Source of the DNA: Chloroflexota bacterium
Lineage (GTDB): Bacteria > Chloroflexota > Limnocylindria > Limnocylindrales > CSP1-4
DNA length: 13,735 nt
Assembly: GCA_016200745.1 (NCBI GenBank)
Contig: JACQEF010000111.1
Location: 1-13,735 of the forward strand
Reading direction: 5' to 3'
The first letter of the stretch is position 1; each line of letters opens with the position of its first letter. The translations under genes and the position numbers were made by a program. Below are positions 1 to 7,170 of this stretch, in pieces. The notes beneath the pieces were generated by a model. The model worked only from the letters and a program-made list of their open reading frames with translations, searched no databases and was not told where the DNA came from.

Positions 1-698
1 AAGGTGAAGATCGAGCCGGCTGCCAGCGCGGGAACGACCAACGGGAAGATCACCCGCCGGAACGTCGTCAGGGCGTGGGCACCGAGGTCGGACGAGGCCT
101 CGAGCAGCGAGCCCGGGATCCGCTCGAGCCCGGCGTACAGCGGCAGGATCATGTAGGGCAGCCAGAGATAGGTGAAGACGAGCCACAGGCCGACGTCGGT
201 TTGCCCCGGGCCTCGGAGGCCGAGCGGCTGGAGCAGCCAGTTGAGGAGCCCTTCCTCCGACAGGATCAGGCGCCACGAATAGGCCTTCACGAGATAGCTC
301 GCCCAGAGCGGCATGACGACGGCCACGGCGAGCAGCCCGCGGGTGCGCGGCGACGCCACACGCGCCATGTAGTAGGCGACCGGGAAGGCCAGGACCGCGC
401 AGGTCAGCGTCACGGCCACGGCCATGCCCACGGTCCGCAGGAGCACGGTCCGATACAACGGGTTCGAGACGAGCTCGGTGAAGTTGCTGGTCGTGAACGT
501 GCGTTGCACGAGCCCGGTGAACTCGTCGCGTTGCCACAGCGAGTTGACGAGCAGGACCGCGAGCGAGCCGAGGTACGCGACGACGAGCCACGCGATCGGC
601 CCGGCCAGCAACAGCCCAAGGCGAGCCCTGGGGCGCGAGGAGAGCCAGGCCGCCAGTCGGCGGCGGGCGGACGTGGCGACGACCGGCGTGACCGTCAT
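1..698 (-). CDS. ABC transporter inner-membrane permease, PotB/YdcU type (3' end cut by window edge)
   Basis: Translating the minus strand from the ATG at 698 gives 232 residues without a stop before the window edge. The protein is one membrane subunit of an importer for polyamine-like substrates. Hydrophobic segments lie near residues 30-50 and 90-112 and again around the motif LWLVFTYLWLPYMILPLY. The cytoplasmic EAA loop that docks on the ATPase is visible as EASSDLGAHALTTFRRVIFP, followed by LVVPAL, which is the usual sequence for this permease family. The start is 67 nt after the binding-protein stop. It has no clear Shine-Dalgarno sequence, but no other in-frame ATG or GTG lies close upstream. 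It belongs to the operon ATPase - binding protein - permease, and a second permease is expected off the left edge. Family assignment is confident; the substrate is inferred. Confidence 0.88.
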   Translation of the reverse strand, partial: MTVTPVVATSARRRLAAWLSSRPRARLGLLLAGPIAWLVVAYLGSLAVLLVNSLWQRDEFTGLVQRTFTTSNFTELVSNPLYRTVLLRTVGMAVAVTLTCAVLAFPVAYYMARVASPRTRGLLAVAVVMPLWASYLVKAYSWRLILSEEGLLNWLLQPLGLRGPGQTDVGLWLVFTYLWLPYMILPLYAGLERIPGSLLEASSDLGAHALTTFRRVIFPLVVPALAAGSIFT

Positions 699-713
699 CG
701 GCAGCGGATCGGG

Positions 714-748
714 CGGATGGCCCGCCCACGCGTCGGGCGAGCCATCCG
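714..748 (-). terminator. Intercistronic hairpin between binding-protein and permease genes
   Basis: In the minus-strand transcript, arms at 741-748 and 714-721 pair over 8 bp, then one U-G wobble (740/722), then 5 bp of CGCCC/GGGCG, closing a 7-nt loop at 728-734. No run of U follows, so it is not a classical full terminator. A hairpin directly after the binding-protein stop codon is the usual arrangement by which transport operons keep binding protein more abundant than permease, through mRNA stabilisation or partial termination. The structure is seen; the role is inferred. Confidence 0.6.
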
Positions 749-765
749 GCGCCTACCTTGGCCTG

Positions 766-1944
766 TCAGCCCTTGATCTCGGTCCAGGCCTTGACCCAGT
801 CATCGAACCCCTTGCACGTGGCGTCGGTCCGGCCGTCGACGCACTTGGTCTCCGGCGTCTGCCAGTACCAGACGGACTTCCAGTAGCCGGTGTCGGCCGC
901 GTAGAACGTGTCGCAGTTGGTCTTGGCGGCGTCCGAGACCGCACATGCCTTGCTATTGGACGGCGCCTCGCCGAACCACTCGGCGACCTGGTCGTTCACG
1001 CTCGGCGAGACGATGTAGTCGAGCCACTTGTAGGCGCAGTTGAGGTGCGTCGTCTTGGAGTTGATCATCCACGTGTCGGACCAGCCCGTCGCGCCTTCGG
1101 GCGGCTGGATGGCCTTGACCGGGATCGGCGGCGTCTCGCCCTGGAGCAGGTTGGTGATGACCTGCCAGGTCGTGCCGATCACGGCGTCGCCGGTCTCGAA
1201 CGCCTGTTGCTGCTTGGTGTAGTCGGTCCAGTACTGGCCGATGGCCGGCTTCTGGGCCTTCAGCAAGTCGACGACGGCGGCGAACTGCTTGTCGTCGAGG
1301 GCATAGGGGTTCTTGATCCCGAGATCGGGTTGCGTCTTCATCAGCACGACCGCCGCGTCGGCGATGTAGATCGGGGCGTCGTACACGGAGATCTTGCCGG
1401 CCCACGGCTTGGTCGCGTCGAACATGTCCGACCACGAGGTCGGGTCCGGGCTGACCTTGTCGGTCCGCCACATGAGGAGGTTGGCGCCGCGCCCGTGCGG
1501 GATGCCGTAATTGACCCCGTCGACCGTGTTGTAGGGCCGGTTCTTGAGGTCGGGGAAGATGTCGGCATAGTTCGGGACGAGGTTCACGTTGACCGGCTGG
1601 ACGTAACCCGCGCGCACGAGGCGGAGGCTGGCATCACCGGACGCGGAGATGACGTCGAACTTGGTGGGGTTGGTCGAGAACAGGCTGAATGCCTCGTCCG
1701 ACGTCCCGAACGTCTGGACGGTCGTCTTGCAGCCCGTCGCATCCTCGAATGGCTTGACCCAGTTGACCGTGGGGTCGGTAGAGCCGTTCTCGGCATATCC
1801 CGGCCAGGCCAGCACCGTCAGCGCCCCTTCCCCGTTGCCGACCGACGTCGGCAGGCTCGGCGCGGCGCTCCCTCCCGAGCTCGAACAGGCCGCCACGGCG
1901 ATGGCCGCCGTCGCGACCAGGGCCGCCATGCCCCGGATCTTCAT
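766..1944 (-). CDS. YdcS/PotD-like substrate-binding lipoprotein of ABC importer
   Basis: This 392-residue extracellular binding protein captures the substrate for the importer. The N-terminus MKIRGMAALVATAAIAVAAC is a lipoprotein signal peptide with a V-A-A-C lipobox at Cys20, followed by a Ser/Gly-rich tether. The mature part follows the YdcS/PotD pattern: AWPGYAENG near residue 46, WVKPFEDATGC, SASGDASLRL, YDAPIYIADAAVVL, EGATGWSDTWM, NCAYKWLDYI, AEWFGEAPSN and a C-terminal DWVKAWTEIKG. It resembles E. coli YdcS more than PotD. The ATG at 1944 is chosen because GGAGGAGG (within 1951-1960) sits 6 nt upstream; an in-frame ATG at 2100 would run back into the ATPase gene. The ATPase stop lies 22 nt upstream. 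Binding-protein identity is near certain; polyamine-type substrate is a family-level guess. Confidence 0.94.
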   Translation of the reverse strand: MKIRGMAALVATAAIAVAACSSSGGSAAPSLPTSVGNGEGALTVLAWPGYAENGSTDPTVNWVKPFEDATGCKTTVQTFGTSDEAFSLFSTNPTKFDVISASGDASLRLVRAGYVQPVNVNLVPNYADIFPDLKNRPYNTVDGVNYGIPHGRGANLLMWRTDKVSPDPTSWSDMFDATKPWAGKISVYDAPIYIADAAVVLMKTQPDLGIKNPYALDDKQFAAVVDLLKAQKPAIGQYWTDYTKQQQAFETGDAVIGTTWQVITNLLQGETPPIPVKAIQPPEGATGWSDTWMINSKTTHLNCAYKWLDYIVSPSVNDQVAEWFGEAPSNSKACAVSDAAKTNCDTFYAADTGYWKSVWYWQTPETKCVDGRTDATCKGFDDWVKAWTEIKG

Positions 1945-1966
1945 CGCTCTCCTCCTCCTCGGTTGA

Positions 1967-3121
1967 TCATGTCGCGTCCGCGATGGGTAGCTGGTGCTGT
2001 CGCTTCCAGACGAGGCGGACAGCCTTGCCCTGCTGGGCGAGCGCCTCGGTTGAGGTGGTCGCCAGGTTCTGCTGGGTGACGACGAGCTCGGCCCCGGCAT
2101 CGAGCGTCACGATGTAGCGGGTGTCCGGCCCCAGGTAGACAACGCCCCGGATCACCCCGGAGGCCGCTGCCTCATCCGCGCCGACCGGCGTGTCGGGCGC
2201 GGCGAGATGGATCTTCTCCGGCCGGATCGTGAACGTGCCGCGCGTGCCCAGGACCCGCTCGGCGACGTCGCCGCGAAGCAGGTTGGAGGTGCCGACGAAC
2301 CCGGCCACGAACGGCGTCGCCGGGTGCTCGTAGACCTCGGCCGGCGCGCCGACCTGCTCGATCCGGCCGTTGTTGAACACGGCCAGTCGGTCGCTCATCG
2401 TCAGCGCCTCCTCCTGGTCGTGGGTCACATAGATGAAGGTGATGCCGACCTGTTGCTGGATCGCCTTGAGCTCGATCTGCATCTCCTCGCGGAGCTTGAG
2501 GTCCAGCGCACCGAGCGGCTCGTCGAGGAGCAGCACGCGTGGCCGGTTCACGAGCGCCCGCGCGAGCGCGACCCGCTGGCGCTGGCCGCCCGACAGCTGG
2601 CTCGGGCGGCGTCGCTCGTAGCCCTCGAGCCGGACCATGCGGAGGGCGTCCCGGACGCGCGTCGCACGCTCGGCGTTCGGGACCTTGCGGACCACCAGGC
2701 CGTAGCCGACGTTGTCGCCGACGGTCATGTGCGGGAAGAGCGCGTAATCCTGGAAGACCGTGTTGACGTCCCGGTCGAACGGCGGCACGGTCGTCACGTC
2801 GACGCCCTGCAGCAGGATCCGTCCCTCGGTCGGCAGCTCGAAGCCGGCGATCATCCGCAGGGTCGTCGTCTTGCCCGATCCTGACGGCCCGAGCATCGAG
2901 AAGAACTCGCCGTCGCGGACCTCGAGGTCGATGCCGGCGACGGCCGTGACCTGGCCCCGCTCGTCGGCCGCCACGAACCTGGCCACGCGACGCCCGACCT
3001 CGGCGTCGCCGAACCGCTTGACCACGCCCTCGAGGCGGACGGCGACGCCCGTGATCTGCGCCCCGGGCGCGGACGAGGGCCCGGGCGCGGGCGAGCCAGG
3101 GAGACGGGTCGGGATCGCCAA
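1967..3121 (-). CDS. ABC transporter ATP-binding subunit, PotA/YdcT type
   Basis: This subunit hydrolyses ATP to power import. Numbered from a TTG start at 3121 (384 aa), it shows Walker A GPSGSGKT (78-85), the Q-loop in FQDYALFP (123-130), signature LSGGQ (176-180), Walker B VLLLDEP (196-202), H-loop His234, and a C-terminal TOBE-like domain from about residue 300 (FTIRPEKIHL), as in PotA/FbpC/MalK-type ATPases. An ATG at 3229 gives a 36-residue longer, low-complexity N-terminus, but a TTGACA-17-CACAGT promoter lies downstream of that ATG, so it would not be on the mRNA. AGAGG at 3128-3132 lies 6 nt before the TTG. The start is therefore likely but not proven. About 20 extra residues (GDAEVGRRVARFVAADERGQ) sit between the A-loop and Walker A, where most relatives have a short link. 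It is the first gene of the importer operon. Confidence 0.93.
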   Translation of the reverse strand: MAIPTRLPGSPAPGPSSAPGAQITGVAVRLEGVVKRFGDAEVGRRVARFVAADERGQVTAVAGIDLEVRDGEFFSMLGPSGSGKTTTLRMIAGFELPTEGRILLQGVDVTTVPPFDRDVNTVFQDYALFPHMTVGDNVGYGLVVRKVPNAERATRVRDALRMVRLEGYERRRPSQLSGGQRQRVALARALVNRPRVLLLDEPLGALDLKLREEMQIELKAIQQQVGITFIYVTHDQEEALTMSDRLAVFNNGRIEQVGAPAEVYEHPATPFVAGFVGTSNLLRGDVAERVLGTRGTFTIRPEKIHLAAPDTPVGADEAAASGVIRGVVYLGPDTRYIVTLDAGAELVVTQQNLATTSTEALAQQGKAVRLVWKRQHQLPIADAT

Positions 3122-3178
3122 GCAGGACCTCTGAGCTGGGGTGTCGCGCCGATCCGGGCGGTCGCGCGAGTGCGCCGC

Positions 3179-3207
3179 ACTGTGCCCCGCACGTTTGGGC
3201 GTGTCAA
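3179..3207 (-). promoter_or_regulatory. Sigma-70-type promoter of the ABC importer operon
   Basis: Read on the minus strand, a perfect TTGACA -35 (3202-3207) is followed by a 17-nt spacer and CACAGT (3179-3184) as -10. Transcription would begin near 3172, giving a leader of about 50 nt before the TTG start at 3121. The -10 has CA in place of TA but keeps the final T. This promoter excludes the upstream ATG at 3229 as the ATPase start. Confidence 0.6.
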
Positions 3208-3302
3208 GGCGGCGCCGAGACGGCGCCATGGGGGTTCCACGTGGCGCGCCGGGTTCCGCCGATGACCTCTCTCGTGGAGGTGGCCGTTCGCGACGCCGGC
3301 CC

Positions 3303-3308
3303 TAGACT
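3303..3308 (+). promoter_or_regulatory. -10 hexamer of a leaderless promoter for the cupredoxin gene
   Basis: TAGACT ends 6 nt before the GTG at 3315, so the start codon would sit at or next to the transcription start. No Shine-Dalgarno sequence precedes the GTG. This is the layout of leaderless genes in high-GC bacteria. No good -35 is seen at the expected distance. Confidence 0.5.
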
Positions 3309-3314
3309 TCCGCC

Positions 3315-3887
3315 GTGCTCCCTCCCGTCAGGCCATCACCGGGACCGGCCCGTCCGCGTACGGGCCGGATCGCCGCGCTGCGAGCGGGGCTGCTGGGCCT
3401 GGCCACGGCCACGGTGATAGCCGGGTGCGTCACGACCGCCCCATCGGCGACCCCGCCGGTGGTGCCGGGCCGGTCTGAGGCACCCCGCGAGGTCAACCTG
3501 ATCGCCCGCGACTACGCGTTCGTGCCGCCGGCGCTTGACCTGGTGCCCGGCGAGACGATCCTCCTCCACGTCATCGACGCCGGGCTCGAGACCCACGAGG
3601 CCGTGATCGGCGACGCGGCGGTCCAGGCGGCCTGGGAGACCGCCGAGGCGGCCACGGTCGGCGCGCCACCCGGCCCGACCCCGGTGGTCCGGGTGCCGGC
3701 CGACGTCGCCGGGGTGCGGGTCGTCGTCCGGTCGGGCGAGCGGGTGGACCTGGTCTGGACGGTGCCGTCGGATCCGGCCTCCCGGGGCGGGGCGGCAAGC
3801 CAGTGGCTGGTCGGCTGCCACATCCCGGGGCACTGGGCGAAGGGCATGCAGATCCCCGTCCGCTGGATCAGCGGCAGCACGCCGTGA
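3315..3887 (+). CDS. Cupredoxin-like (type 1 copper) lipoprotein
   Basis: The product is a 190-residue predicted exported blue-copper protein, probably an electron carrier or copper-binding protein on the outer face of the membrane. The N-terminus has a basic stretch, a hydrophobic helix (about residues 21-36) and a VIAGC lipobox with Cys38. The copper site is readable: His94 in LETHEAV, then VGCHIPGHWAKGM, which provides Cys168, His173 and Met178 with the C-x4-H-x4-M spacing of plastocyanin/sulfocyanin-type sites. EVNLIARDYAFVPPALDLVPGE is the typical first strand pair of the fold. The GTG start is supported by the -10 element just upstream and the absence of a ribosome binding site. It is divergent from the ABC operon and 70 nt upstream of the ferredoxin gene, which has its own possible promoter. 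Fold and ligands are clear; the redox partner is unknown. Confidence 0.85.
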   Translation: MLPPVRPSPGPARPRTGRIAALRAGLLGLATATVIAGCVTTAPSATPPVVPGRSEAPREVNLIARDYAFVPPALDLVPGETILLHVIDAGLETHEAVIGDAAVQAAWETAEAATVGAPPGPTPVVRVPADVAGVRVVVRSGERVDLVWTVPSDPASRGGAASQWLVGCHIPGHWAKGMQIPVRWISGSTP

Positions 3888-3900
3888 CGCGCCCCGGTGG

Positions 3901-3906
3901 TACGCT
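3901..3906 (+). promoter_or_regulatory. Possible -10 element upstream of the ferredoxin gene
   Basis: TACGCT fits TANNNT and would start a transcript near 3913 with a leader of about 45 nt carrying the strong ribosome binding site GAGGAGGAT (3945-3953). No -35 match is visible at 16-18 nt spacing, so this is tentative. Confidence 0.35.
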
Positions 3907-3957
3907 CTGCCTCCCGCGCCGGTGAGGCGACGGCGGTGAGCCTCGAGGAGGATCTGG

Positions 3958-4245
<288 letters not shown>

Positions 4246-4304
4246 TCGCGGGCCCCGACCGCGGGCCTGCGGCGCCCCGGACCGGCCCGGCCCGACCGCC
4301 CGCG

Positions 4305-5234
4305 ATGCGCATCGTCTCCCTGCTGCCATCGGCGACCGAGATCGTCTACGCCCTCGGTCTCGGCGACGACCTCGTCGCCGTCACCCACGAGTGCGACTAC
4401 CCGCCCGAAGCCGCCGGCAAGCCGGTCGTCACGCACAGCGTCCACGACCTGGCCGGGACCTCGCCACGGGAGATCCATCGCCTCGTCAGCGCGGCGGTCC
4501 ACGGTGGATCCTCCCTGTACGCGCTCGACGAGCTCGCCCTGGCCGAGGCGCGCCCGGACCTGATCCTCACCCAGGAGCTGTGCCGCGTCTGCGCGGTCAG
4601 CTACCGCGAGGTCAACGAGGTCGCCCGCGCCATCGACGCGGACATCACCGTCGTCTCGCTCGAACCGACCTCGATCGAGGGAATCCTCCACACGATCACG
4701 ACGGTCGGCGCGATGACCGAGACCGAGGACACCGCGATCGATCTCGTCGAGTCGCTGCGCGAGCGGCTCGGGGCGATCGAGCAGCTCGTCCAGTCGCGAC
4801 GCGACGGCGGGCAGCGGTCGCCGCGGGTGGTCGGGCTCGAGTGGCTGGACCCGCCCTTCGCGGTGGGCCACTGGGTGCCCGAGCAGATCCGTCGCGCCGG
4901 AGGCTGGGACCTGCTCGGAGCCGACGGCGAGCCGTCGCGCCAGACGGGCTGGGACGCGATCGCGGAGGTCGATCCCGAGATGCTCCTGCTGATGCCCTGC
5001 GGGTTCCACCTGGCCGACACGGTGCGGGCGTGGGCCGAGCTCGCCCGACCGCCCGAGTACCGCGAGCTCGCCGCCGCCCGCCGTGACCAGGTCTTCGCCG
5101 TGGACGGCTCGGCCTACTTCAGCCGGCCCGGGCCGCGGGTCATCGACGGGATCGAGCTCCTGGCCGAGATCTTCGATCCGGAGGCGTTCGTCGAGGTGTC
5201 GCCGCCCGGTTCCTGGACGCCGGTGGAACCGTAG
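4305..5234 (+). CDS. BtuF-like helical-backbone metal/corrinoid-binding protein without signal peptide
   Basis: This 309-residue protein of the periplasmic-binding-protein fold related to cobalamin-binding BtuF begins directly with the domain: MRIVSLLPSATEIVYALGLG. It has no signal peptide or lipobox, so it is probably cytoplasmic. Family marks are HECDYPP (28-34), QELCRVCAVS (90-99, with Cys93 and Cys96), GLEWLDPPFAVGHWVPEQI (177-195), MPCGF (230-234) and SRPGPRVIDGIELL (273-286). These are typical of the stand-alone proteins often annotated cobalamin-binding protein. No permease or ATPase partner lies nearby, so an uptake role is doubtful and ligand binding or trafficking inside the cell is more likely. 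The ATG at 4305 is used because the domain begins there; in-frame starts upstream fall inside the ferredoxin gene. The next gene starts 7 nt after its stop. Confidence 0.86.
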   Translation: MRIVSLLPSATEIVYALGLGDDLVAVTHECDYPPEAAGKPVVTHSVHDLAGTSPREIHRLVSAAVHGGSSLYALDELALAEARPDLILTQELCRVCAVSYREVNEVARAIDADITVVSLEPTSIEGILHTITTVGAMTETEDTAIDLVESLRERLGAIEQLVQSRRDGGQRSPRVVGLEWLDPPFAVGHWVPEQIRRAGGWDLLGADGEPSRQTGWDAIAEVDPEMLLLMPCGFHLADTVRAWAELARPPEYRELAAARRDQVFAVDGSAYFSRPGPRVIDGIELLAEIFDPEAFVEVSPPGSWTPVEP

Positions 5235-5241
5235 CCGCCGG

Positions 5242-6207
5242 ATGCCGTTCCGCGCGACGTTCGACTGCCTGTGGTGCGGCAACCCGCACGCCTGCCGGGG
5301 GACCGACGACCTCGAAGGCTGGGCGCAGCTCTGCCCGGCGTGCATCGGGAAGGCCGGCGACAACGGGTTCCTGCGGTTCCGGCTTCACCAGGCGCTGACC
5401 GAACGCGGGGCAACGGCGAGGGCGCCCACGGGTGGGACGGCGCCCACGGGTGGGACGGCGCCCGCGACGCCGGCGCCCGCGACGCCGGCGCCCGCGACGC
5501 CGGCTGTCACGGTCGAGCCGCGAACGGACCGTGACGCCGAGATGCTCGCCTACTACGAGGCCCGCGCGCCCGAATACGACGACTGGTACCTGCGCCGTGG
5601 GCGCTACGCGCGTGGCCCGATCCATGACGCCGCCTGGAACGCCGAGCTGGACGCGGCGGGACGCTGGCTCGACGGGCTGCCGATCCGGGGCGAGATCGTG
5701 GAGCTGGCCGCGGGCACCGGCTGGTGGTCGCCGCTCCTCGCGTCCAAGGGCGAGCTCTCGCTCTACGACGGCGCGGCGGCACCGCTCGATCGCGCCCGCG
5801 AGCGCCTCGTCGCGCACGGGCTCCGGGCACACCTTCACGTCCGGGACGCCTGGACCGAACCCGACCGATCGGTCGACGCAGTCTTCGCGGGCTTCTGGCT
5901 GAGCCACGTCCCGCGCGACCGGCTCGAAGGGTTCCTCGGCCTCGTTCGGCGGTGGCTCGCACCGGGCGGCCTGTTCGCGTTCATCGACTCCAGGTTCGAC
6001 CCGCAATCGAGCGCCGTGGACCACCCGCCACCGGCCGGCGACACGTCCGTGCGGCGCCTCGACGACGGTCGTGAGTTCACCGTGGTCAAGGTCTACTACG
6101 AGCCCGCCGCGCTCGAGGCCGCCCTGGCCCGGGCCGGGTTCGAGTCGGCACAGGTCGCGAGCACGGGACGGTTCTTCCTGACCGGCGTCGCGCACGTTAC
6201 CCGCTGA
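5242..6207 (+). CDS. Zinc-ribbon / class I SAM-dependent methyltransferase fusion
   Basis: The product has 321 residues in three parts. Residues 1-50 hold a Cys4 module, CLWC (9-12) and CPAC (31-34), likely a zinc ribbon. Residues 61-87 are an Ala/Pro/Thr/Gly linker built from exact repeats (APTGGT twice, APATP three times). Residues 98-321 are a class I methyltransferase: MLAYYEARAPEYDDWYLRR opens the domain, motif I is VELAAGTGWW (153-162), then YDGAAAPLDRAR, VDAVFAGFWLSHVP (211-224) and LAPGGLFAFID (239-249). The methyl acceptor is unknown. The ATG at 5242 lies 7 nt after the BtuF-like stop, so the two are probably co-transcribed. Codons 98-101 (AEML) could have been the start of a free-standing methyltransferase before fusion. 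Domain calls are firm; the function is open. Confidence 0.85.
   Translation: MPFRATFDCLWCGNPHACRGTDDLEGWAQLCPACIGKAGDNGFLRFRLHQALTERGATARAPTGGTAPTGGTAPATPAPATPAPATPAVTVEPRTDRDAEMLAYYEARAPEYDDWYLRRGRYARGPIHDAAWNAELDAAGRWLDGLPIRGEIVELAAGTGWWSPLLASKGELSLYDGAAAPLDRARERLVAHGLRAHLHVRDAWTEPDRSVDAVFAGFWLSHVPRDRLEGFLGLVRRWLAPGGLFAFIDSRFDPQSSAVDHPPPAGDTSVRRLDDGREFTVVKVYYEPAALEAALARAGFESAQVASTGRFFLTGVAHVTR
5422..5502 (+). repeat. In-frame tandem repeats coding the interdomain linker
   Basis: Two exact 18-bp units (gcgcccacgggtgggacg, 5422-5439 and 5440-5457) are followed by three exact 15-bp units (gcgcccgcgacgccg, 5458-5502). Both unit types keep the reading frame and begin on a codon boundary, encoding APTGGT and APATP. 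Exact identity at DNA level suggests recent expansion and possible length variation between strains. Confidence 0.9.
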
Positions 6208-6232
6208 CCTCAGAACGCGGTCTGGGCGCGGC

Positions 6233-6238
6233 TATACT
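6233..6238 (+). promoter_or_regulatory. -10 hexamer (TATACT) of a leaderless proC promoter
   Basis: TATACT ends 7 nt before the ATG at 6246. With normal spacing the transcript would begin at the start codon, and there is no ribosome binding site. It sits in the 38-bp gap after the methyltransferase gene. No convincing -35 is present at 16-18 nt. Confidence 0.6.
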
Positions 6239-6245
6239 CCGCCCG

Positions 6246-7115
6246 ATGTCCCCCCTGGCGAACTCCACGATCGCGACCGTGGGCTCGGGCGTGATGGCCG
6301 AGGCGATGATCGCGGGCATCCTCCGCGGCAAGCTCGTTGACCCGGGCCAGGTCGTCGCCAGCCACCCGCGACCGGAGCGGCGCGAGCACCTCGCGCGCGA
6401 GTACGGAATCCGGACGGTCGCGAGCAACGTGGAGGCCGTCGAGGCCGCGGACGTCGTGATCTTCGGGATCAAGCCGCAGATGCTCGGCAAGGTCGGTCGC
6501 GAGATCGGGCCGCGCCTGCGCCGCGGGCAGCTCGTGCTGAGCGTCCTGGCCGGCGCCACGACGGCCGCCCTGACCGGGATCCTCGGCCACGACCAGGTCG
6601 TCCGCAGCATGCCCAACACGCCGGCGCGTCTCGGCAAGGGCATGACGGTCTGGTACGCCACCCCCGAGTGCACGGACGAACAGCGCGCCCAGGCCGCCGC
6701 CCTGCTCGGTGCCCTGGGCCACCAGATCGAAGCGGACGACGAGAAGATGGTGGCCATGGCCACCGCGGTGTCCGGTACCGGCCCGACCTACGTCTTCCTG
6801 GTCATGGAGGCGCTGATCGACGCCGCGGTCCACCTCGGCTTCCCGCGCCATATCGCCCACGACCTGGTGATCGAGACACTGGAGGGCTCGACCCTCTTCG
6901 CCAAGCAGTCGGGGATGCATCCGGCCGAGCTGCGCAACATGGTGACCTCGCCCGGCGGGACCTCCGCCGCGGCGCTGCACGAGCTCGAGTCAGGGCGTCT
7001 CCGGACCGTGCTGTCCGAGGCCGTCTGGGCAGCCTACCGGCGGACTGTCGAGCTCGGTGACCAGCTTGAGGCCAGCGTCACGGCTTCGGGCGATCCGCGA
7101 CCCGGCGGCCGTTGA
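6246..7115 (+). CDS. proC: Pyrroline-5-carboxylate reductase
   Basis: It catalyses the last step of proline synthesis, NAD(P)H-dependent reduction of 1-pyrroline-5-carboxylate to L-proline, in the cytoplasm. The 289-residue product shows the Rossmann nucleotide-binding segment ATVGSGVMAEAMIAG (10-24), VIFGIKPQ (71-78), the conserved MPNTPA (122-127), SGTGPTYVFLVMEALIDAA (176-194) at the catalytic dimer core, and the P5CR signature region VTSPGGTSAAALHELESG (233-250). Length is close to the family norm of about 270. The ATG at 6246 is fixed by the TATACT element just upstream. The next gene most likely starts 55 nt after the stop and may be co-transcribed. Confidence 0.96.
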   Translation: MSPLANSTIATVGSGVMAEAMIAGILRGKLVDPGQVVASHPRPERREHLAREYGIRTVASNVEAVEAADVVIFGIKPQMLGKVGREIGPRLRRGQLVLSVLAGATTAALTGILGHDQVVRSMPNTPARLGKGMTVWYATPECTDEQRAQAAALLGALGHQIEADDEKMVAMATAVSGTGPTYVFLVMEALIDAAVHLGFPRHIAHDLVIETLEGSTLFAKQSGMHPAELRNMVTSPGGTSAAALHELESGRLRTVLSEAVWAAYRRTVELGDQLEASVTASGDPRPGGR

Positions 7116-7170
7116 CGACGCGACCGATGCCGCGCCTCGCGCCCCATCCAGCCAGGGTGGCCGCCCGCTG

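Noticed and set aside
424..2079. Long plus-strand open frame (551 codons) opposite the binding-protein and permease genes
   Set aside because: It is antisense to clear ABC transporter genes; the Arg/Gly/Asp/Val-rich translation is typical of a shadow frame in GC-rich DNA.
3237..3244. CCACGTGG, sharing the core of the PTS palindrome, near the ABC/cupredoxin divergent promoters
   Set aside because: An 8-bp match is weak in such GC-rich DNA and the flanks do not match the palindrome arms.
5422..5502. Short repeats considered as a CRISPR-like array
   Set aside because: The units are contiguous without spacers, in frame, and inside a coding sequence.
7057..7170. Upstream GTG start for the S9 peptidase
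   Set aside because: It would overlap the proC end by 59 nt and add 38 residues unlike the propeller; the ATG at 7171 fits better, though neither has a strong ribosome binding site.
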